Assembly: GCF_002127325.2 (NCBI RefSeq)
Contig: NC_035436.2
Location: forward strand, 19,653,020-19,717,019
Direction of reading: 5' to 3'
Length of the DNA stretch: 64,000 nt
DNA from: Helianthus annuus
Lineage: Eukaryota; Streptophyta; Magnoliopsida; Asterales; Asteraceae
Position 1 is the stretch's first letter. Every line of letters starts with the position of its first letter. The position numbers and the translations under genes are program-made. A model generated the notes under the pieces. The model made no database searches. It was not told the origin of the DNA and was given only the letters and a program-made list of their open reading frames with translations. Positions 1 through 11,659 of the stretch are shown in pieces.

Positions 1-2323
1 AACAGTCAATAACACAAAATTTTGATAATAATGTAATCCTTCCACGTAGATTGGGAGTTTGATGTCCCCAGAGTTTTCTTCGTTTCCCACTGAATCCTAC
101 AAGCACGGAGGATCTTGGTGTGATGTCTGATTCTGGGATACCATTTCTTCAGAACATCAAGCTGGATAATGTTCACTGAGCTTCCTCCGTCAATAAGGAT
201 CCTGCGGACAAAATGGTTAGAGATAAAGAGAGTAATAACTAAACTATCATGATGAGGATCCTGGATGTTAATGCGATCATTCTCATCAAACGTTATCGTC
301 TTTCCCTCCGAGACACTTGAGGTTCGAATGGGTCTTTCTCCATTATCCATTTTTGCTTCCTTTGCATGCCTTTTGGCCGCCGAGAAGGATGTACCACAGA
401 TGTCTGATCCTCCGGAAATAAAGTTGATCACTTGTGCATTCGCCGGAGGTGCTGGAGCCTTTTCAGGGATCCTTTCAGGATCCTGAGTCCTTTGCCTTTT
501 TCTTCCCAATAATTCTTTTAGGTGCCCCTTGCTTAACAGATATCCAATCTCTTTTCTTAAAGCTATGCATTCTTCAGTTAGATGCCCGAAATCTTCATGG
601 TATGCAACCATTTTGACTTGTCTTTAGTCCCGGATGGTTTATCATTCTTCCTGGGCCACCTAGCTTTTTCTCCTAGATTCTGCATTGCAAGGATTAGCTC
701 ATGATTATCAACGGAAAAACAATATTCTGAGATTGGAGGATAATCTTCATCATCCTCTTCTTGGTCAACAGCATGCACATTCTGGTTGTCGTTTCTATGG
801 TAGGATTTGAACTTATTGCTCTTGAAGGAGGATCCTTGCTTCTCCTGTTTTGAGGATCCTACTTGTCTCTCCTGGATCCTCTTGTCATCCTCTAGCCGGA
901 TGAACCTGAGTGCCCGAGTTCTTACTTCATCTAGGTTCCTGCATGGTGTCATAACAAGATCATCATAGAACAATGAATCCTTAAGCAGTCCCATTTTGAA
1001 GGCTTCAACAGCCGTAGCCATATCCAAGTTGGGAATGTCCAAGGATTCTTTACTAAATTTAGTTATATAATCCCTTAATGATTCATTATGATTTTGAGTT
1101 ATCCTGTACAAATCACAAGTTAATCTTTCAAATTTTCTACTACAAGAGAATTGGTTATTGAATAAATTAACTAAATTAGCAAATGAAGTAATAGAGTAAG
1201 GGGGAAGACTTAGCAGCCATTTAAGAGCTGATCCAGTAAGAGTGGATCCAAATCCTTTACATAGGCATGCTTCCTTTAACTTTTCTGGGATAGGATTGAT
1301 CTCCATCCTCTCCGTGTATTGTGCTATGTGCTCCTCTGGATCCGTTGTACCATCATACAGCTTCATAGTAGGGATATGGAACCTTTTGGGTACCTCTGCA
1401 TCACAAATTGGCGGTGCAAAGCGAGATACCTTATGGCTTCCATCTGCAATCTCTGGGATAGGCTTGACTACCCCTGGAACACTTGAGATCATATCTTTTA
1501 GTTTCTGCAATTCCCTGGCCATAGCATGATTGACACCTGTATCCTGCATGAATCCATGGTTAGTGGTAAGATGATTATTTAAAGTGTTACCTCCCATTGA
1601 GTTCAAGTTAGTGAATCCATATTGCTGGGATTCTGGGATAACGGAGGGACCAGTGGAAGCAATGGTCTGCATTGGAATGAAGTCCCCTTGATGGACATCT
1701 AGACTTCCTGTTTGCAAACTTTTTAGGGATCCTGGCCTCTGGAAGGATCCTGGTATTTGGAAGGATCCTGGTATCTGGGATGATCCTGGAACGAAGGAGC
1801 ATCCTTGAAACTGCTGTGCTCCCGGATAGACTCCCGAATTCATGAAGGATCCCATATGCTGGGGATAGGATCCTGCCGGCTGAAAGTGTGAGCCTGATGC
1901 CTGAGTCATTGCTGTCGATCCGAGGTGCAATCCTCTTGATTCTCCCATAATTTGTACGTCTGGAATTCCCGATGGCTGAGAAGTGATCATTGGAGTATCA
2001 AAGCTCAAGGATTTGGGCGTCAGTGGGGAATGATCCTCTGCCGTTTTCTTTTGTCTTTTGAGATCTCCAATTTCCCTGAGGATCCTTTCATTAGTTTCAT
2101 CCTGCCGCTGCATACGATCCTTCATCTGCAAAATCAAAGTAAATACGTCACTAGTACTGGGAATATAAGAATTCATAGCAGAAGGAGATGGAGTTTTAGA
2201 GTTAGTAGGAGTTTGTCTCTTCTCAGCATTCTTCTGGGATCCTGCCGGTGGAGGAGGCAGAGTGTTCTGAGACGAGGTGACTGCAGACATCGCCGTGGAC
2301 ATGTTTTTCAATGATGAAGCCAT
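1..2323 (-). pseudogene. gag-protease of Tat copy 1 (frameshifted, partial)
   Basis: The start is the ATG at 2323 (MASSLKN), just downstream of LTR and PBS and conserved in copies 2 and 3. The product is the capsid polyprotein: a Pro/Ser/Gly-rich N-terminus, a degenerate GS(S/F)xxPGS repeat block near residue 180, then the retrotransposon gag domain (KLYDGTTDPEEHIAQY onward, about 1390-1130). A frameshift near 600-610 ends the frame at 578. The downstream part continues in another frame (6-611) with the Zn-knuckle remnant AYHEDFGHLTEEC and the aspartic protease motif RILIDGGSSVN near 190-220. Two more frameshifts follow near 150 and 85. The protease active site normally reads D-S/T-G; here it is DGG, as in copy 3. 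Not expected to make full-length protein. Confidence 0.88.
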
Positions 2324-2380
2324 GTAATTCTTTGAAATGATTTCTAACAGAAAGTTTTCTTATGAATGAAGCACCAATTG

Positions 2381-2399
2381 CCCCACGGTGGGCGCCAAA
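2381..2399 (-). other. primer binding site, copy 1
   Basis: Minus strand reads TTTGGCGCCCACCGTGGGG immediately after the LTR terminus ACCAAAACA. Position and the TGGCGCC core are those of a tRNA primer site. I do not assign the tRNA. The same site occurs in copy 2 and, with one C to T change, in copy 3. Confidence 0.85.
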
Positions 2400-2400
2400 C

Positions 2401-3118
2401 TGTTTTGGTCAAAAATCACACAAGGATAATGCAACCAAACTTTATGTAAATGGGGTATGATGCTTGGTTTATAGAAAAAGTAAAGGATCACTTCAGTGTG
2501 AAATATGCAAAGACACAATGACTTATACGAGGAAAAAGCCCTTGATCAATGTATGATCTCCGGCATAAAAAACCTCGGGTGATGGCAACTACCGATCACC
2601 AAACTTCAATATATCAAAATATGGTTACAACTTCGGATGATAATGAGCTGAGTACAAGGATCACTATCGTAATGTGTGTCTAAGCGTGTGAGAATTGTGT
2701 TGTGTGTTCTTCCGAATGAGGAAGAGTGTTATATATACAAGTGTAGGTGACCTATTTTAGGTAAAAAGACTAATAATCAGCTCATTACCCCTTTAGAAAT
2801 AAAAGTAAATCTAGCCTAAATTATCGCCCTTAAATCATGCTGAGTTTCCATATCCTTCACAACGTTCATCTCCGATTAAGCACATGCTATAGTTGTAAAG
2901 ACGTGTCCTTTAATTGTGATGCTAAGAGTGTATCCTGCTAGTCATTCCTGCAAAACAACATTAAATTCAACGAAAGCAACTGTTAGCATGAGGATCCTAT
3001 GATGGTCCGTGATCCTGATCCTGGAACTCTGCTGAGGATCACTATCTGCCAAACAAACAAGGATCACTGGTTAGGATCACATGTGAGGATCATGTATTGT
3101 AAAAATCCAGCCCTAACA
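2401..3118 (-). repeat. 5' LTR of Tat copy 1 (718 bp)
   Basis: Bounded by TGTTAGGG at its 5' end (3118) and ACCAAAACA at its 3' end (2401), and collinear with the LTRs at 5606-6321, 7222-7938 and 17270-17986. It is diverged from the copy 3 LTRs, so it belongs to an older or different subfamily. The R/U5 region holds the shared block CACCCGAGGTTTTTTATGCC. Confidence 0.9.
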
Positions 3119-5518
3119 ACCATCGTGATGAGGATCCTGGATATCAACACGATCATCCTCATCAAAGGTTATGACTTTTCCTTCAGAGACACTTGATGTT
3201 CGAACAGGTCTTTCTCCATTATCCATTTTAGTTTCCTTTGCACGCCTTTTAGCTGCTGAGAAGGATGTACCACAGATGTCTGATCCTCCAGAAATAAAGT
3301 TTATTACTTGTGCATCTGCTGGAGGGGCCGGAGCTTTCTCAGGGATCCTTTCAGGATCCTGAGTCCTTGACTTTTTTCTACCCAGCAATTCTTTTAGATG
3401 CCCCTTGCTCAACAAGTATCCAATTTCCTTTCTCAATGCAATGCATTCTTCTGTTAGATGCCCAAAATCTTCATGGTATGCACACCACTTTGATTTATCT
3501 TTGGTTGCAGCTGGTCTGTCATTTTTTCTAGGCCATCTTGCTTTATCACCTAGGTTCTGCATCGCAAGGATTAGTTCATTGTTATCAACGGAAAAACAAT
3601 ATTCAGAAATTGGAGGATAATCCTCATCATCCTCTTCCTGATCCACAGCATGCACATTCTGGTTATCAGATCTGTTATAGGATTTGAACTTGTTATTCTT
3701 GAACGAGGATCCTTGCTTCTCTTGCTTTGAGGATCTTTCTAATCTCTCCTGGATCCTCTTGTCATCCTCTAGCCGGATGAACCAGAGTGCCCGGGTTCTT
3801 ACCTCATCTAAGTTCCTGCATGGTGTCATAACAAGATCATCGTAGAACAATGAATCCCTAAGCAATCCCATTTTGAAGGCCTCAACAGCCGTGGCTATAT
3901 CCAAGTTGGGAATGTCTAAGGATTCTTTACTAAATTTGGTAATGTAATCCCTTAATGATTCATTATGACCCTGGGTTATCCTATATAGATCACTAGTTAA
4001 TCGTTCAAATTTTCTACTACAAGAAAACTGATTATTGAATAAGTTAACTAGATTAGCAAATGAGGTAATAGAGTAAGGGGGAAGACATAGCAGCCATTTG
4101 AGAGCTGATCCAGTAAGAGTGGATCCGAATCCCTTGCATAGGCATGCTTCCTTTAACCTTTCTGGAATTGGATTGATCTCCATCCTCTCCCTGTATTGTG
4201 CTACGTGTTCCTCAGGATCCGTCGAGCCATCATACAGCTTCATGGTTGGCACATGGAACCTTTTGGGTATCTCAGCATCTCAAATTGGTGGTGCAAAACG
4301 AGATATCTTATGGCTTCCATCTGCAATCTCCGGGATAGGTTTGACCACTCCTGGAACACTTGATATCATATCCTTCAATTTTTGCAACTCTCTGGCCATG
4401 GCATGGTTGATACCTGTATCCTGCATGAATCCATGGTTAGTGGTGAGAGAATTATTAAAAGTGTTACCTCCCATCGGGTTTAAATTAGGAACACCGGATG
4501 TGAATCCATATTGCTGGGACTCTGGAATGATGGAAGGACCAGTAGAAGCAATGGTCTGTATCGGAATAAAATCTCCTTGATGGACATCGGAACTTCCTGT
4601 TTGCAAACTCCTCGAGGATCCTGGCATCTGGAAGGATCCCTGAAACTGGGATGATCCTGGAACAAAGGAGGATCCTTGAACCTGGGATGATCCTTGGACG
4701 AAGGAGGATCCTTGAACGTGGGACGATCCTGGGACGAAGGAGGATCCTTGAACCTGGGACGATCCTGGGACGAAGGAGGATCCTTGAACCTGGGATGATC
4801 CTGGGACGAAGGAGGATCCTTTAACCTGAGATGATCCTGGGACGAAGGAGGATCCTTGTACCTGGGATGATCCTGGAACAAAGGAAGATCCTTGAACCTG
4901 GGATGATCCTGGAACAAAGGAAGATCCTTGAACCTGGGATGATCCTGGAATAAAAGAAGATCCTTGAACCTGGGATGATCCTGGAACAAAGGAAGATCCT
5001 TGATTCTGCTGCGCTCCTGAGTATCCTCCTGAATTCATGAAGGATCCCATATGCTGAGGATAGGATCCTGCTGGCTGGAAATATGAACCTGATGCCTGAG
5101 TCACTATTGCTGATCCGTAGTGCACTCCTTTTGGTCCACCCACATATTGAACATCTGGAACCACTGATGGCTGAGAAGTAATCACCGGAGTATCAAAATT
5201 CAAAGATCTTGGCACCAGTGGGGAATGATCCTCTGCCGCTTTCTTTTGTTTCTTGAGATCTCCGATTTCTCTGAGAATCCTTTCATTGGTCTTATCCTGT
5301 TGTTGTATATGATCCTTCATCTGCAAAATCAAAGTAAACATGTCACTAGTAGTGGGAGTGTAAGAAGCAGAAGAAGTTGAAGGTTTGGAGAAAATAGGAG
5401 TTGGTTTCTTCTCAGCATTTTTCTGAGATCCAGCAGGTGGTGGAGGCAAAGGTGGAATGCCCTAAGACGAATTGACCGCAGACATTGCAGTAGAGGTATT
5501 CTTCAATGATGAAGCCAT
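3119..5518 (-). pseudogene. gag of Tat copy 2 (two nonsense codons, truncated)
   Basis: Start ATG at 5518 (MASSLKN). Compared with copy 3, a CAG codon has become TAG near 5463, before the poly-proline PPPPAGSQ segment, and a TGT has become TGA near 4280 just before the DAEIPKR segment. The readable blocks are therefore 5449-4280 and 4252-3113. Order: Ser/Pro-rich N-terminus, coiled segment (LQMKDHIQQQDKTNERILREIGD), a 12-residue GSSFVPGSSQVQ-type repeat in about ten copies, gag domain, acidic DQEEDDEDYPP segment, Zn-knuckle CAYHEDFGHLTEEC. It is cut by the copy 1 insertion before the protease. Confidence 0.88.
4640..5005 (-). repeat. 36-bp minisatellite inside gag of copy 2 (about 10 units)
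   Basis: The translation shows GSSFVPGSSQVQ repeated about ten times with single substitutions (I for V, K for Q, H for Q). Each unit carries GGATCC or GATCC words. The block length is divisible by three and keeps the frame. Copy 3 has about seven units and copy 1 only about three degenerate ones. Confidence 0.9.
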
Positions 5519-5585
5519 GTACTTGTATGCAATGAACCGGAATGATCACCAACAGAAAAATTTCTTAGGAATGAAGCACCAATTG

Positions 5586-5604
5586 CCCCACGGTGGGCGC
5601 CAAA
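5586..5604 (-). other. primer binding site, copy 2
   Basis: TTTGGCGCCCACCGTGGGG on the minus strand directly follows the LTR end. It is identical to the copy 1 site. Confidence 0.85.
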
Positions 5605-5605
5605 C

Positions 5606-6321
5606 TGTTTTGGTCAAAAATCTAATGAGGATAATGCAACCAAACTCTTAGTTACGGGGAATGATGCTTGAAATGAAGAACAATAATAAGGATCACTTCG
5701 ATGTAAATTGCACAAACAACACAAGGATTTATACGAGGAAAAAGCCCTTGATCAATGAATGATCTCCGGCATAAAAAACCTCGGGTGATGGAAACTACCG
5801 ATCACCAAGCTCAAATAAATCAATAAATGTTTACAACTTCGGATAGTGACGAGCTAGGTACAGGGATCACTATGGTTAATTGTGTAAAAGTGTGTGAAAA
5901 CTGTTAAGTGTTTGCTGAAAGCTTCGAGAGTGCAGTTGTACGAGAGTGTATGTAGCTGAAAATGGCTAAGTGTTCTAAAAATAGCTCGTCACCCCTTTAA
6001 AAATAAAAGCTAACTAAGCTAACAAACTGTCCGACTTTTGTGCCATGCTCCCACGTTCTCCACAACGTCCATTTCCATTCAAACGTGTGCGAAATACCCA
6101 TGGAATATTCCATAGTACCGTTGCCAAGACCAAGTCAAGCTTATTACTCCAGCAAAACAATACGAAACATAAACAGCCAATCGTTAGTATGAGGATCCTT
6201 AGGGTGATCCATGATCCTGATCCTGAAGCTCTTCTGAGGATCACCATCTGTCACAGAAGTAAGGATCACTATTAGGATAACAAGTAAGGATCACTAATTG
6301 TTAGAAAATCCTCCCCTAACA
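5606..6321 (-). repeat. 5' LTR of Tat copy 2 (716 bp)
   Basis: Minus-strand LTR from TGTTAGGGGAGGATTTTC (6321) to ACCAAAACA (5606). Similar along its whole length to the copy 3 LTRs. The bases after 6321 (CTAGC) should be the target duplication, but its partner lies beyond the window. Confidence 0.9.
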
Positions 6322-6410
6322 CTAGCCATGACTGATTACTTCTCCAAGTGGATAGCAGCTGAATGCTAAGAGCTTGGAATGCTGTCCACTTGAAGAAATA
6401 CTTCATGTGA
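6322..6410 (+). pseudogene. integrase fragment of Tat copy 4
   Basis: Two short pieces of pol lie side by side: a piece of the integrase core (AMTDYFSKWIAAE) and the last 14 codons of pol (RAWNAVHLKKYFM). The intervening catalytic core is deleted and the frames differ, so this is a relic only. Confidence 0.8.
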
Positions 6411-6599
6411 TAAGGATCTGTGATCCTTAGCTGACAAGTATCTACAGGATCCTTACAGGACGGAGGATCCTCATTTTGGTACTGATCTAATCTCAAACTA
6501 TTTAATTCTTTAACTATCCTGTATACAAGGATAAGGATCCTGGATCCTTTATCCTCCTTTCACTTGATTCTGAGTTTTGCAGAAGGTTGGGGTATCCTT

Positions 6600-7020
6600 A
6601 ACAAAGGATTGAGTATTCACAGAAATCTCCAGTTATTTGGGCTTGACCCCAGTTATTTGGGCCTGTCCCCAGTATCGCCAGTAGCGCACGATGATCCTGG
6701 TGCAGTTCATGGCAATGGGACCAGTACCCGCTTTTGGGGCTGACAATTTCATTGTACTGGCTGTATCCGGGATCCTACGTATAAAGGTAGACACACCATA
6801 CATCCGTTCCTAAGGTTTCTAACGTTTTCACGTTAGCTATGGTTTTGGCATTTTCATGTCACTAAGTTTGGATAGTCGCCAGTGAAGGCCATACTCCAGT
6901 TTACACAAGATCCTTTGGGCTTGTCCCCAGTTATCTTTTGGGCTTGTCCCCAGTTATCCTTTGGGCTTATCCCCAGAATTGTTGGGCCTGTCCCTAGTCA
7001 CTAACTTTTCTCTTATATTG
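6600..7020 (+). repeat. GGGCTTGTCCCCAGTTATCC short direct repeats, 3' UTR of copy 4
   Basis: The phrase GGGCTT(G/A)TCCCCAGTTATCC and shortened forms (GGGCTTGACCCCAGTTATT, GGGCCTGTCCCTAGT) recur several times over about 400 bp. The equivalent block in copy 3 is at 14220-14580. It is non-coding and may have a structural or RNA-processing role; no function is shown by the sequence. Confidence 0.7.
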
Positions 7021-7216
7021 GCTTAGTCCCAAGTTATATTCTGTTTCAGGTTTTCAAAGTTAAACAGCTAAGGATCTCTGATCCTTACGTTTTACTAAGG
7101 TTTGTCTTTTAGTTATCCTGATTATAAATATTGAAGGTTAGGATCCTAACTTGGATTCTCAGGTATGATCCTTAATCACTTTGATTTTATTCATTATTTA
7201 TATAAGTGACCCTTAT

Positions 7217-7221
7217 CCTTT
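7217..7221. repeat. target site duplication, left (CCTTT)
   Basis: CCTTT lies directly before the copy 3 5' LTR and again at 17987-17991 directly after the 3' LTR. Removing copy 3 with one CCTTT leaves a host sequence that lines up with copy 3's own interior at about 14768-14785. Confidence 0.92.
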
Positions 7222-7938
7222 TGTTAGGGGAGGATTTTCTAACAATTTGTGATCCTTATTTGCTATCCTAATAAGTGATCCTTACTTCTGTGACAGATAG
7301 TGATCCTCAGAAGAGCTTCAGGATCAGGATCATGGATCACCCTAAGGATCCTCATACTAACGATTGGCTGTTTGTGTTTCGTATTGTTTTGTAGGAGTAT
7401 TGAGCTTGACTTGGTCTTGGCAACGTTACTATGGAATATTCCACGGGTATTTCGCACACATTTGAATAGAAATGGACGTTGTGGCGAACGTGGGAGCATG
7501 GCACAAAAGTCGGACAATTAGTTAGCTTAGTTAGCTTTCATTTTTAAAGGGGTGACGAGCTAAAATTAGAACACTTAGCCATTTTCGTTTACACATACAC
7601 TCTTGTGCAATTGCAGTCTCAAAGCTCTCAGCAAACACTTAGCAAATTTCACACTTTTACACGATTAACCATAGTGATCCTTATACTTAGCTCGTCACTA
7701 TCCGAAGTTGTAAACTTTTATTGATTTATTTGAGCTTGGTGATCGGTAGTTTCCATCACCCGAGGTTTTTTATGCCGGAGATCTTCTAAAGATCAAGGGC
7801 TTTTTCCTCGTGTAAATCCTTGTGTTGTTTGTGCAATTTACCTCGAAGAGATCCTTATTATTGTTCTTCATTTCAAGCATCATTCCCCATAACTAAGAGT
7901 TTGGTTGCATTATCCTCATTAGATTTTTAACCAAAACA
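7222..7938 (+). repeat. 5' LTR of copy 3 (717 bp)
   Basis: Starts TGTTAGGGGAGG and ends ACCAAAACA. It differs from the 3' LTR by about eight substitutions and no length change. It carries the block CACCCGAGGTTTTTTATGCC near 7756-7776, shared by all family LTRs. No clear TATA box is visible to me. Confidence 0.95.
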
Positions 7939-7939
7939 G

Positions 7940-7958
7940 TTTGGTGCCCACCGTGGGG
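7940..7958 (+). other. primer binding site, copy 3
   Basis: TTTGGTGCCCACCGTGGGG begins two bases after the LTR end. It differs from the copies 1 and 2 site by C to T within the GGCGCC core. This may slightly weaken primer pairing if the change predates insertion. Confidence 0.85.
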
Positions 7959-8025
7959 CAATTGGTGCTTCATTCCTAAGAAGTATTTCTGTTGGTGATC
8001 ATTCCAGTTCATTGTATACGAATAT

Positions 8026-10732
8026 ATGGCTTCATCATTGAAGAATACCTCTACTACAATGTCTGCGGTCAATTCGTCTCAGGGCATTCCACCTTTGCCT
8101 CCACCACCTGCTGGATCTCAGAAAAATGCTGAGAAGAAACCAACTCCCATTTTCTCTAAACCTCCAACTTCTTCTGCTCCTTACATTCCCACTACTAGTG
8201 ACATGTTTACTTTGATTTTGCAGATGAAGGAACATATACAGCAACAGGATAAGACCAATGATAGGATCCTCAAAGAAATCGGAGGTCTCAAGAAACAAAA
8301 GAAAGCGGCAGAGGATCATTCCCCACTTTGACACTCCGGTGATTACTTCTCAGCCAACAGAGGTTCCAGATGTTCAATATGTGGGTGGACCAAAAGGAGT
8401 GCACTACGGTTCAGCAATAGTGACTCAGGCATCAGGTTCATATTTCCAGCCAGCAGGATCCTATCCTCAGCATATGGGATCCTTCATGAATTCAGGAGCC
8501 TACTCAGGAGCGCAGCAGATTCAAGGATTTTCCTCTATTCCAGGATCATCCCAGGTTCAAGGATCCTCCTTTGTTCCAGGATCATCCCAGGTTCAAGGAT
8601 CCTCCTTTGTTCCAGGATCATCCCAGGTTCAAGGATCCTCCTTTGTTCCAGGATCATCCCAGGTTCAGGGATCCTCCTTTGTTCCAGGATCATCCCAGGT
8701 TCAAGGATTTTCCTCTGTTCCAGGATCATCCCAGGTTCAAGGATCCTCCTTCGTTCCAGGATCATCCTAGTCTCAGGGACCCTTCCAGATGCCAGGATCC
8801 TTGAGGAGTTTGCAAACAGGAAGTTCAGATGTCCATCAGGGAGATTTTATTCCGATGCAGACCATTGCTTCCACTGGTCCCTCCATAATCCCAGAGTCCC
8901 AGCAATATGGATTCACATCCGCTGTTCCTAACTTGAACCCAATGGGAGGTAACACTTTTAATAATTCTCTTACCACTAACCATGGATTCATGCAGGATAC
9001 AGGTATCAACCATGCTATGGCCAGAGAGTTGCAAAAGCTGAAGGATATGATATCAAGTGTTCCAGGAGTGGTCAAACCTATCCCAGAGATTGCAGATGGA
9101 AGCCATAAGATATCTCGTTTTGCACCACCAATTTGTGATGCTGAGATACCCAAAAGGTTCCATGTGCCAACCATGAAGCTGTATGATGGTTCGACGGATC
9201 CTGAGGAGCACATAGCACAATACAGGGAAAGGATGGAGATCAATCCAATTCCAGAAAGGTTAAAGGAAGCATGCCTATGCAAGGGATTTGGATCCACTCT
9301 TACTGGATCAGCTCTCAAATGGCTGCTAAGTCTTCCGCCTTACTCTATTACCTCATTTGCTAATCTAGTTAACTTATTCAATAATCAGTTTTCTTGTAGT
9401 AGAAAATTTGAGCGGTTAACTAGTGATCTATATAGGATAACCCAGGGTCATAATGAATCATTAAGGGATTACATAACCAAATTTAGTAAAGAATCCTTAG
9501 ACATTCCCAACTTGGATATAGCCACGGCTGTTGAGGCCTTCAAAATGGGATTGCTTAGGGATTCACTGTTCTATGATGATCTTGTTATGACACCGTGCAG
9601 GAACCTAGATGAGGTAAGAACCCGGGCACTCAGGTTCATCCGGCTAGAGGATGACAAAAGGATCCAGGAGAGATTAGCAGGATCCTCAAAACAAGAAAAG
9701 CAGGGATCCTCGTTCAAGAACAACAAATTCAAATCCTATAACAGATCTGATAATCAGAACGTGCATGCTGTTGATCAAGAAGAGGATGATGAGGATTATC
9801 CTCTAATTTCTGAATATTGTTTTTCCGTTGATAACAATGAACTAATCCTTGCGATGCAGAATCTAGGAGATAAAGCCAGATGGCCTAGAAAAAATGACAG
9901 ACCAGCTGCAACTAAAGACAAATCAAAGTGGTGTGCATACCATGAGGATTTTGGGCATTTAACAGAGGAATGCATTGCATTGAGAAAGGAAATTGGATAC
10001 TTATTGAGCAAGGGACATTTAAAAGAATTGCTGGGTAGAAAAAAGTCAAGGACTCAGGATCCTGAAAGGATCCCTGAGAAAGCTCCAGCCCCTCCGGCAG
10101 ATGCACAAGTGATAAACTTTATTTCTGGAGGTTCAGACATCTGTGGTACATCCTTCTCAGCAGCTAAAAGGCATGCAAAGGAAGCTAAAATTGATAATGG
10201 AGAGAGACCTGTTCGAACATCAAGTGTCTCTAAAGGAAAAGTCATAACCTTTGATGAGGATGATCGTGTTGACATCCAGGATCCTCATCACGATGGTTTA
10301 GTTATTACTCTTTTTATTTCTAACCATTTTGTCCGCAGGATCCTTATTGACGGAGGAAGCTCAGTGAACATTATCCAACTGGATGTTCTAAAGAAAATGG
10401 GTATTCCTGAATCCGATATCATACCAAGATCCTCCGTGCTCGTGGGATTTAGTGGCGAAACCAAGAACACCCTGGGGGACATTAAACTCCCAATTTATGT
10501 TGAAGGATTGCATAATTATCAAAAATTCTGTGTTATTGACTGTTTATCTTGTTGTAATGTTATCCTTGGCAGGCCCTGGATACACGATATGAAGGCAGTC
10601 CCATCTACCTACCATCAATGTGTGAAGCTCCCTAGTCCTTGGGGAATAGTCAAGATTGATAGTGATCAGCAGGAGGCTAAGGATTGCTACACTTCATCCA
10701 TGAAACCAGCCTCGAAGTCAAGGGAGCAATAG
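8026..10732 (+). pseudogene. gag-protease of Tat copy 3 (frameshift and two stops)
   Basis: Start ATG 8026 (MASSLKN), as in the siblings. The first frame ends at 8331 because about 20 bp present in copy 2 (after EDHSPL) are missing. Reading continues in frame 2 from about 8332. A TAG at 8768-8770, at the end of the 12-residue repeat block, and a TAG at 10730-10732 are each one change from CAG. Domains: Pro-rich N-terminus, seven GSSFVPGSSQVQ-type repeats, gag domain (about 9170-9700), acidic EEDDEDYP stretch, Zn-knuckle CAYHEDFGHLTEEC (about 9931-9975), protease with LIDGGSSVN (about 10340-10370) and VILGRPW (about 10558-10578). As it stands only fragments can be made. Confidence 0.92.
8518..8770 (+). 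repeat. 36-bp minisatellite in gag of copy 3 (about 7 units)
   Basis: Seven tandem units encode G(S/F)S(F/S)(V/I)PGSSQVQ. They are nearly identical to the copy 2 units but fewer. The last unit ends in the TAG at 8768, where copies 1 and 2 continue. Confidence 0.9.
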
Positions 10733-11659
10733 CAATCAAAGTATCCTCCAAGGGATGTCTTGGAGGCAAGAGAGCAGGATGTGGTAGAAATCCTCATGGA
10801 TCCTGATGATCCTGAATCCAAAATCTATATCGGATCAAGGATCCTTGGCAAAATGAAAGAAGATCTTGTATCCTTCCTCAAAAGAAGAAAGACTACCTTT
10901 GCATGGAAGCATGAGGATATGACAGGTATATCTAAGGATATTATCACTCATAAACTTGGCATTGACAGGTCATTCAAACCGATCCATCAAAAAAGGAGGA
11001 AGTTTGCACCGGAAAGAAATGCCATTATCCAGGAAGAGGTAGAGAAATTGCTCTGGGCAGGTATGGTTAGAGAGGTCAAGTATCCAAGATGGTTGGCCAA
11101 TGTGGTTGTTGTTCAAAAGAAAAATGGAAAGTGGAGGGTATGTGTCGATTTTACAGATTTAAATAAGGCATGTCCCAAGGATCCTTTCCCATTACCCCAC
11201 ATTGACTCCATGGTGGATGCAACGGCGGGTCATGAACTGTTGACTTTTATGGATGCTTCATCTGGATTTCAACAAATTCAGATGGAACCATCTTATCAAG
11301 AGGATACGGCTTTTATGACTCCAACCGGTATATATTGTTATATTGCTATGCCGTTTGGATTAAGGAATGCAGGTGCAACATATCAAAGGCTGGTGAATAT
11401 GATGTTCAAGGATCAGATTGGACAAACTATGGAGGTTTACATAGATAATATGGTGGTAAAATCCATAAAAGCTGAGGATCACCTAAGGGACTTGGAGGAA
11501 CCATTTGATATCCTTGACAGACATAACATGAAACTTAATCCTTCGAAATGTCACTTTGGTGTTAAAGCAGGTAAGTTCTTAGGATATATGGTGACCAAGA
11601 GAGGCATTGAAGCTAGCCTATCAAATCTCCTGCCAATGCAAAGGATGTCCAAAGGCTAA
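10733..11659 (+). pseudogene. reverse transcriptase of Tat copy 3 (active site altered)
   Basis: This is the same frame as gag-protease after the TAG at 10730. RT copies the element RNA to cDNA in the particle. Visible blocks: FAPERNAIIQEEVEKLLWAG, ANVVVVQKKNGKWRVCVDF, LNKACPKDPFPLPHID, FMDASSGFQQIQM, MPFGLRNAGATYQRL. The catalytic YxDD reads YIDN (Asn codon AAT at 11447-11449), so the second catalytic aspartate is lost. The frame ends at 11659 because part of the C-terminal thumb sequence after KRGIEAS is deleted out of frame. Downstream sequence continues in frame 1. Confidence 0.92.

Larger units (their letters stand above)
1..3118 (-). mobile_element. Tat-type Ty3/gypsy retrotransposon, copy 1 (5' part)
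   Basis: Read on the minus strand: 5' LTR (3118 to 2401), primer binding site, gag start at 2323, gag, then the protease, which runs off the window at base 1. The gag and protease sequence is closely similar to copies 2 and 3. The LTR starts TGTTAGGG and ends ACCAAAACA. Its outer edge abuts copy 2 gag in the middle of a codon run that continues uninterrupted in copy 3, so copy 1 was inserted into copy 2. The 3' LTR and the matching target duplication should lie left of the window. Confidence 0.9.
3119..6321 (-). mobile_element. Tat-type retrotransposon, copy 2 (5' part, interrupted)
   Basis: Minus-strand element with 5' LTR 6321 to 5606, PBS and gag start at 5518. Its sequence stops at 3119, where the copy 1 LTR begins. 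The break lies in the gag-protease linker after the codons for QDPHHDG, which run on into the protease in copy 3. On its right the LTR abuts an integrase fragment of plus-strand copy 4 (6322), so copy 2 is itself nested in copy 4. Confidence 0.88.
6322..7221 (+). mobile_element. Tat copy 4, part a: integrase remnant and 3' untranslated region
   Basis: Plus-strand remnant of a fourth family member that hosts copies 2 and 3. 6322-6410 matches copy 3 integrase (LAMTDYFSKWI block) joined by a deletion of roughly 0.7 kb to the pol C-terminus (RAWNAVHLKKYFM, stop near 6408-6410). 6411-7221 is collinear with copy 3 13988-14780, including the GGGCTTGTCCCCAGTTATCC repeats and the CGCCAGTAGCGCACGATGATCC block. 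The sequence resumes at 17992 on the far side of copy 3. Confidence 0.85.

Noticed and set aside
4480..4989. A 169-codon frame with FQDHPRFKD repeats, and the matching 77-76 codon frames at 8535-8804
   Set aside because: Alternative-frame readings of the 36-bp gag minisatellite. Any in-frame repeat without stops gives such shadows, and the true gag frame is conserved among three copies.
4640..5005. CRISPR-like look of regular repeats
   Set aside because: Units are directly joined with no spacers, encode gag in frame, and the context is a plant retrotransposon.
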